Source of the DNA: Hyphomicrobiales bacterium
GTDB taxonomy: Bacteria > Pseudomonadota > Alphaproteobacteria > Rhizobiales > JAUVMS01
Direction: 5' to 3'
DNA length: 9,224 bases
Assembly: GCA_030600135.1 (NCBI GenBank)
Contig: JAUVMS010000093.1
Coordinates: forward strand, 1 to 9,224
Positions 4,577 through 9,224 of this stretch are shown here, in pieces; the first letter of the stretch is position 1, and each line of letters opens with the position of its first letter. The translations under genes were made by a program, and so were the position numbers. A model generated the notes under the pieces. That model saw only the letters and a list, made by a program, of their open reading frames with translations. It did not search any database and was not told the origin of the DNA.

Positions 4577-6265
4577 TTACAAGTAGTAAACGATGAGAGA
4601 GGCGCCGAGTAGCAGTGTCGTCCAAAATGCCATGTTTCCCGTTGGCCATTGACGACCAAGAATTCCTTCGGGACCGTGGTGGCGATACAGTTGACGAACA
4701 AAGCGCGTGACTGTGTTGGCCGCACGATTGGCCATGCCATTCCAAACATCGCCGCTGCGCATCTGAAATTCTTCCGCCAACATCCAGCCAAAACGTCTGT
4801 AGAACCAATCGAAGTCGAGCGTTATCGTCAACGATCGCTTGAGCCAGCCCAGCATCAGGAAGAATGCGAGCCCCGAAAAGAGCAATAGCTGCAGCTGAAA
4901 CACCACGTGTGCCCCTGTGTAGGGCACGTAGTTCACAGGGAACGGCAATAGATTGTAGAGCACGCCCGGCGCGACCCCGAGTCCCAGGCACATTACCGAG
5001 AATATGATCATCGCCAGGCGCATGTTCCAAGGCGGCTCGCTCGGACGCAATCCCGAATCCTTTTGGAAGAAGACGAACCAAGGAAACTTGATGCCAGCAT
5101 GCAGAAAAACACCAGCCGAAGCCGCCGCCAGCAAATACCAAACAATAACCAAATGCCCATCGGCCGCGCCTTGCGAAATCATGGACTTCGCAGGAAAGCC
5201 CGACGTTAGGGGAAAGGCCGAAATCGAGAGCGCACCGATGATCCCGCAGACGCCGGTGACCGGCATGGTGCGAAAGAGACCGCCAAGATCGGTGCACTTG
5301 CGCTTGCCCGTCATATACAGCACCGAGCCCGCCGACATCAGGAGCAATGCCTTATAGATGATGTGCACGAATGCGTGGGCGGCGGCCCCATTCAGGGCCA
5401 TCTGCGAGCCGATTCCGATCCCTGTCACCATGAACCCAACCTGGTTCACGATGCTGTAGGCCAGGATCCGCCGCATGTCGTTTTCGAGAATTGCGTAGAT
5501 TATGCCGTAAAAGACCATGTAGAGACCGATGTAGATCAGGATCTCCGTGCCGGCGAACCCGCGCAGCAACACATAAACCGCCGTTTTGGTTGTAAAGGCC
5601 GAGAGAAACACCATGCCGCTCCACGACGCTTCCGGGTAAGCGTCTGGCAGCCAGGCGGCGAGCGGCGGCGCGCCGGCATTGATCAAGAAACCGATGAGAA
5701 TGAGCATGCGCGGCACCGTATCGGCGCTCATTTGCGTGAACGCGATCGAACCGGTGTTTGCAATCTCTCCCGCGATACCTGCCATCAAAATCACGCCGCC
5801 AAGGAAGTGGATGGCGGCGTAGCGCAACCCAGCGCCATAGGCCCTTGGCCCCGCCGACCAAACGATCAGCGTCGATCCGATGGCCATGATCTCCCAAAAT
5901 ACGAACAGGGTGATGAGATCGCCTGCAAACACCGCGCTCACCGCGCTGCCGGCATAAACAAAGGCCGCCGACATTTCCAAGACCGACAACTGGTTGAGCG
6001 CAAAGAGCCCGCCTACCAGGGCCATGATCGCAAAAACGGTTGCAAACAAACGGCTGAGCGCGTCGCCTTTGAGCGGTACGATCTCGTAGTCGAGATAGTG
6101 CAGTGTAATCTGTGCGCCGTCGCCAACCTGCCACACCAGGTAGAGACAAAGTGCCGAGGCGACGAGCAACAGCGCCTGACGCAATGGACGGGCCAACCAG
6201 GGCAACAAAAGCCCGGCGATGATGAGAACCAAGCCCGGTGGGAAGGCGCCGACACTACTCATCAT
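4577..6265 (-). CDS. Mrp-type Na+/H+ antiporter subunit D-like protein with C-terminal extension
   Basis: This 562-residue polytopic inner-membrane protein belongs to the proton-translocating NuoL/M/N-MrpA/D family (COG0651-like). Landmarks are the TM5 glutamate Glu125 (F-W-E-I), Lys227 in F-T-T-K-T-A-V-Y (TM8 region), Lys305 in H-I-I-Y-K-A-L-L-L and Lys360 in G-F-P-A-K. The conserved TM7 lysine is missing: Asn196 stands nine residues before the Trp of W-L-P-D-A, and the usual His two before that Trp is Ala. After about residue 475 comes an extra cytoplasm-like stretch starting D-F-D-W-F-Y-R-R (484-491) and a last membrane helix (about 545-562). The frame is open to 6400, but the start is placed at ATG 6265 (or 6262), because upstream sequence overlaps the 79-residue gene. 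It overlaps that gene by 11 nt and lacks its own Shine-Dalgarno sequence, implying translational coupling. It is the last gene of the operon. Confidence 0.88.
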   Translation of the reverse strand: MMSSVGAFPPGLVLIIAGLLLPWLARPLRQALLLVASALCLYLVWQVGDGAQITLHYLDYEIVPLKGDALSRLFATVFAIMALVGGLFALNQLSVLEMSAAFVYAGSAVSAVFAGDLITLFVFWEIMAIGSTLIVWSAGPRAYGAGLRYAAIHFLGGVILMAGIAGEIANTGSIAFTQMSADTVPRMLILIGFLINAGAPPLAAWLPDAYPEASWSGMVFLSAFTTKTAVYVLLRGFAGTEILIYIGLYMVFYGIIYAILENDMRRILAYSIVNQVGFMVTGIGIGSQMALNGAAAHAFVHIIYKALLLMSAGSVLYMTGKRKCTDLGGLFRTMPVTGVCGIIGALSISAFPLTSGFPAKSMISQGAADGHLVIVWYLLAAASAGVFLHAGIKFPWFVFFQKDSGLRPSEPPWNMRLAMIIFSVMCLGLGVAPGVLYNLLPFPVNYVPYTGAHVVFQLQLLLFSGLAFFLMLGWLKRSLTITLDFDWFYRRFGWMLAEEFQMRSGDVWNGMANRAANTVTRFVRQLYRHHGPEGILGRQWPTGNMAFWTTLLLGASLIVYYL

Positions 6266-6494
6266 AATAGGTATCCGGCCGTTTGAGCAGCACACTGAGC
6301 GCTTTTGAAAATACAACCAAACCGACGCAACTGATAAATCCGAACCAGGCACCGAAACCGAATGTGCCATCGAGCCCGAAGTAGCTGTGGTGATCGACAA
6401 AAAGGTCCGCCAGCACGGTTAGCGCCAGAATGATCGCGAAAACCCACCACAAGAGGCGGATCGTCGACGGGCGTACTAACCAATGGTCCTGCAT
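6255..6494 (-). CDS. Small two-helix membrane protein of the antiporter operon
   Basis: This 79-residue protein has two clear membrane helices, about residues 13-34 (rich in L, W, I, A) and 46-67 (G-F-G-A-W-F-G-F then C-V-G-L-V-V-F). They are joined by a short polar loop with D-H-H and Y-F-G-L-D-G. The C-terminus L-L-K-R-P-D-T-Y-Y-D-E is hydrophilic. From memory, similar small proteins ending in K-R-P-D-x-Y-Y-D occur in other Mrp clusters that have several D-like subunits, so it is probably an accessory or structural subunit. Its ATG lies 3 nt after the stop of the 487-residue gene, with GGTGGGA as a weak ribosome site. Its end overlaps the next gene by 11 nt. No catalytic residue can be assigned and its precise role is unknown. 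Confidence 0.82.
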   Translation of the reverse strand: MQDHWLVRPSTIRLLWWVFAIILALTVLADLFVDHHSYFGLDGTFGFGAWFGFISCVGLVVFSKALSVLLKRPDTYYDE

Positions 6495-6497
6495 GGT

Positions 6498-7961
6498 TCA
6501 GCGTCCCACCATCATGTTCGCAAGGGTCAGTGGCACTCCCGGCATCAAGAACAGGACGACCGTAGCCACCGCCGTTGCCGTCAATGCCGCCACCATCGGC
6601 CACGGGGCCTCGCCATGGCTGTGCTCGGCCGCCTCACCATCAGGCGGGCGCCAAAACGCGGCATAGACGACCGGCAGGAAATAGGCGGCATTCAGCACCG
6701 TACTTGCCATGATGACACCCACTGCCACCCATTGACCAGTGCTCGCGGCACCTGAAAGCATGTACCATTTGCCGAGGAAGCCTGCAGTCGGCGGCAGCCC
6801 GATCATGGACAGCGCCCCCACGGCGAATGCGCCCATCGTCCACGGCATGCGCCGGCCAATGCCGTTGAGCTGACTGACCTCGGTCAGGTGAGAGGCCGTA
6901 TAGATCGAGCCGGCAGCAAAGAAGAGCGTGATTTTGCTCACGGCATGGGCGGCGATGTGGAGTGTCGCCCCGACCACCGAAATGGGAGTTAATATCGCAG
7001 CGGCGAGCACGACATACGACAGCTGGCTCACAGTGGAATAGGCAAGCCTCTTTTTCAGGTTGTCCTGCCTGAGCGCTACAATCGAGGCGATGAGCACTGT
7101 CGCGCCCGCAACGTAGACCAGCCACCCGGCATGCCCCGACGTGCTCAACGTCTCGATGCCGAAGACATAGACCACCACCTTGACGACACTGAACACGCCG
7201 GCCTTGACGACGGCAACAGCGTGAAGGAGCGCGCTCACCGGTGTCGGTGCGACCATCGCGGCCGGGAGCCAAAAATGGAACGGCATCACCGCCGCCTTAC
7301 CGATGCCGAAAATATAGACCGCGAGCAAGACACCGAGCGTGAGGCCATCGGCCTTGCCGGCGAGGATGCCGCCCGGAGTGAAATCAGCGGTGCCACCAAT
7401 GACCCAGGTGGCGATTATCGCCGGCAGCAGCAACACCATCGACGTCCCGAGAAGCAAAAGCAGATAGACCCGCCCCCCATTTATCGCCTCCTCGGTGGCT
7501 TTGTGGGTGACGAGCGGGTAGGTCGACAATGTGAGGATCTCGTAAAACAGAAAGAGTGTGAACAGGTTTTTGGCAAAGGCAATCCCGATCGTACTGGCGA
7601 TCGCAATGGCAAAGCAGATGTAAAAACTCGTCTGGCGAGGCTCGTTGTTACCGCGCATATAGCCAATCGAATAGAGCGAATTCACAATCCATAGCGAGGA
7701 CGCCACGAGTGCGAAGAGCATACCGAGCGGCTCGATCTTGAAGGCCAGCGCCAGCCCCGGCGCAATCTCGAGACCAGTCCACTCTGGCTGTTCGCCGTTC
7801 AGGACGAGTTGTAGCAACTGCAATACGGTGACGAGCAGCAACACCGTTGCGCTGAGTGTAATACCTTCGCGCAGATTTGGGGCCGCACTCGCCAGCGGAA
7901 TAAAAATCGCCGCGAATACGGGGATAAGCAACGCGGCAATAATGAGCTCACTTGGCGTCAT
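6498..7961 (-). CDS. Proton-conducting membrane subunit, NuoL/MrpA-like, of Mrp antiporter
   Basis: This 487-residue polytopic protein is a complex-I-like antiporter subunit. It has the full set of channel residues: Glu141 in TM5 (F-Y-E-I-L-T-L-S-T-Y), Lys222 in G-K-A-A-V-M-P-F-H-F-W-L-P, His247 and Lys253 in L-L-H-A-V-A-V-V-K-A-G-V-F, Lys343 in H-A-V-S-K-I-T-L-F-F, and Lys398 in G-F-L-G-K-W. The A-P-T-P-V-S-A-L-L-H-A sequence (238-248) is typical of the NuoL/MrpA branch. It lacks both the long lateral-helix tail of NuoL and the C-terminal extension of canonical MrpA (about 800 residues). ATG 7961 overlaps the previous stop as ATGA, with GGGG-type sequence about 8 nt before it. The job inferred is one of the proton or cation routes in the complex. 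Confidence 0.9.
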   Translation of the reverse strand: MTPSELIIAALLIPVFAAIFIPLASAAPNLREGITLSATVLLLVTVLQLLQLVLNGEQPEWTGLEIAPGLALAFKIEPLGMLFALVASSLWIVNSLYSIGYMRGNNEPRQTSFYICFAIAIASTIGIAFAKNLFTLFLFYEILTLSTYPLVTHKATEEAINGGRVYLLLLLGTSMVLLLPAIIATWVIGGTADFTPGGILAGKADGLTLGVLLAVYIFGIGKAAVMPFHFWLPAAMVAPTPVSALLHAVAVVKAGVFSVVKVVVYVFGIETLSTSGHAGWLVYVAGATVLIASIVALRQDNLKKRLAYSTVSQLSYVVLAAAILTPISVVGATLHIAAHAVSKITLFFAAGSIYTASHLTEVSQLNGIGRRMPWTMGAFAVGALSMIGLPPTAGFLGKWYMLSGAASTGQWVAVGVIMASTVLNAAYFLPVVYAAFWRPPDGEAAEHSHGEAPWPMVAALTATAVATVVLFLMPGVPLTLANMMVGR

Positions 7962-9224
7962 TGCTTCGTCCCCGCTGCAGCCGGCACTTCAATTGCCTGC
8001 TCGGCCCCGAGCAAGTGGGCTGCTGCCTTCGAGGCATAGCCCGCGCTCATTGACGTGGCGAAACCAAAATAGACGACGCAGCCTGCCAAAAACAGCATCG
8101 GCAGTAGCATCGACGCCGGTGGCTCGCGTGCATTGTCGGCGATTGGTTTGGCCTCGCGAAACCATGCGATCTCGATCACCCGACCGATATAGACCACCGA
8201 GATCAGCGAACTCACCATGACGATGGCGACCAACCACCACCACCCCTCTTCGAGCGCGCCGACGGCTAGAAACCATTTGGAGACGAAGCCGGCCGTGCCT
8301 GGCGTGCCGATAATGCTCAACCCGGCTAGCACAAAGACACCCATGGTCAGCGGCATGCGCCGTCCGAGGCCGGCGAAGTCATCGATCTTGCATGTCTTCA
8401 TGCGATAGACGATGGCCCCAACCGCCAGAAAAAGTGCCGCCTTGGTTATGGCATGATTGAACAAGTGGACAATGCCGCCCGTCAGCCCCTGCTTGTTGGC
8501 GAGCCCGATGCCGAGGGTCATGTAGCCGATCTGCGCCACCGATGAATACGCCAGCATTCGCTTGACGTCTTCCTGAAAGACGGCGACGAGCGAGGCACCA
8601 ATCATGCCGGCGACAGAAAGAACGATGAGAATTTCGCTGACTGGCAGCCCTTCAAAAATCTGACTGACCGAAAAGACCGAGAAGAAATACCGAACCAACA
8701 GATAGACGGCGACCTTGGTGGCACTCGCAGCCAAGAAGGCGGTTGCAAAGGACGGCGCATATGCATAGGCACCCGGCAACCAGCTGTGGAGAGGGAAAAG
8801 GGCCAGCTTCAGACTGATGCCAACGAAGAGAAACGCGACAGCCGCCAGCACCGGTGGCTGAAAGCCGAGTTCGCCCAGGCGACTCGAGATATCCACCATG
8901 TTGAGGCTGCCGGTCAGCGAATAGAGAATGCCGACGCCCAAGACATAAAACGTCGCACCGATAGTCCCGACGATGAGATATTGGTAGGCGGCCAAAAGCG
9001 CCCGCCGGTCGCGCCCGAGCGCGATCATCACGTAGGTTGAAAGCGACGAGATTTCGAGGAAAACAAAGACGTTGAAGGCATCGCCCGTGATCGTTATGCC
9101 GAGCAACCCGCACAGAGACAACAGGTACATGGTGTAAAACCATGCTTGCCGGGTCGAATCGATCTCCGTGGCAATGCTTTTGCGGGCAAACGGAATAATG
9201 ACGGCTGCGACGCCCGAAACCAGG
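7958..9224 (-). CDS. Monovalent cation/H+ antiporter subunit D (MrpD/NuoN-like), N-terminus outside the window
   Basis: The frame stays open through the window edge, and residues before the first internal ATG (9130) continue the family pattern (P-F-A-R-K, then A-W-F-Y-T-M-Y-L-L). The true start therefore lies beyond 9224, and 421 residues are visible. Counting from the first full codon at the edge, the channel residues are Glu57 (F-L-E-I-S-S-L-S-T-Y), Lys139 in S-L-K-L-A-L-F-P-L-H-S-W-L-P, Lys170 in A-S-A-T-K-V-A-V-Y, Lys261 in H-A-I-T-K-A-A-L-F-L and Lys316 in G-F-V-S-K-W. All are in place, so this copy looks competent for proton transfer. It ends in a short Ala-rich hydrophilic tail. Its TGA overlaps the ATG of the 487-residue gene. 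MrpD is the best fit; NuoN of complex I is unlikely given the neighbours. Confidence 0.9.
   Translation of the reverse strand, partial: LVSGVAAVIIPFARKSIATEIDSTRQAWFYTMYLLSLCGLLGITITGDAFNVFVFLEISSLSTYVMIALGRDRRALLAAYQYLIVGTIGATFYVLGVGILYSLTGSLNMVDISSRLGELGFQPPVLAAVAFLFVGISLKLALFPLHSWLPGAYAYAPSFATAFLAASATKVAVYLLVRYFFSVFSVSQIFEGLPVSEILIVLSVAGMIGASLVAVFQEDVKRMLAYSSVAQIGYMTLGIGLANKQGLTGGIVHLFNHAITKAALFLAVGAIVYRMKTCKIDDFAGLGRRMPLTMGVFVLAGLSIIGTPGTAGFVSKWFLAVGALEEGWWWLVAIVMVSSLISVVYIGRVIEIAWFREAKPIADNAREPPASMLLPMLFLAGCVVYFGFATSMSAGYASKAAAHLLGAEQAIEVPAAAGTKQ

Noticed and set aside
4512..5297. 261-codon minus-strand frame overlapping the antiporter gene in another frame
   Set aside because: It is a frame-shifted shadow of the antiporter; its sequence is rich in Arg, His and Cys with no membrane pattern.
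5363..6286. 307-codon plus-strand open frame opposite the 562-residue antiporter gene
   Set aside because: It is antisense to a clearly conserved membrane protein; the product is rich in His, Arg and Gln without domains, as expected of a complementary-frame shadow in GC-rich DNA.
4577..6400. 607-residue version of the last antiporter subunit
   Set aside because: The first 45 residues are polar, unlike the family, and lie over the coding part of the 79-residue gene. The ATG at 6265 gives a normal hydrophobic N-terminus.

Overview
The window looks like chromosomal DNA of an alphaproteobacterium, most likely from the Hyphomicrobiales (Rhizobiales). The basis is the combination of a MucR/Ros-type zinc-finger regulator, a DUF6456 protein paired with an orphan DnaA-domain-IV protein, a rhizobial-style SufE and a GNAT protein of a type common in rhizobia. 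This is family recognition from memory, not a database result. No rRNA, tRNA, CRISPR array, insertion sequence or phage gene was found.

Left part (1-3250): a GNAT acetyltransferase (minus) diverges from sufE (plus). sufE converges on a two-gene minus-strand unit, transcribed as a small protein with a DnaA-domain-IV-type helix-turn-helix and then a DUF6456 protein. The DUF6456 start codon directly follows the stop codon of the first gene. A 135-residue protein of unknown function lies on the plus strand beyond a 318-nt divergent spacer, which contains a perfect 9-bp inverted repeat.

Middle part (3250-4576): mucR (minus) sits in distinctly AT-rich, mostly non-coding DNA, with 356 nt after it and 556 nt before it. 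A short GC stem with a T run below mucR may be its terminator. MucR proteins act on AT-rich, H-NS-like targets and often repress their own genes, so the long upstream region is a plausible control region.

Right part (4577-9224, all minus): the 3' portion of an Mrp-type monovalent cation/proton antiporter operon. In transcription order it holds an MrpD/NuoN-like subunit whose N-terminus lies outside the window, a 487-residue NuoL/MrpA-like subunit, a 79-residue two-helix membrane protein, and a 562-residue MrpD-like subunit with a C-terminal extension. The junctions are a 4-nt overlap, a 3-nt gap and an 11-nt overlap, so this is one tightly coupled transcription unit. The remaining Mrp subunits (B, C, E, F, G types) are probably encoded upstream, outside the window. 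Such complexes exchange protons for Na+ or K+ across the inner membrane and support pH and salt homeostasis.

The most interesting points are three complex-I-like antiporter paralogues in one operon, the loss of the conserved mid-membrane Lys and nearby His in the last of them, and the small membrane protein between them. These look like a known but little-characterised variant of Mrp; nothing in the window proves a wholly new system.
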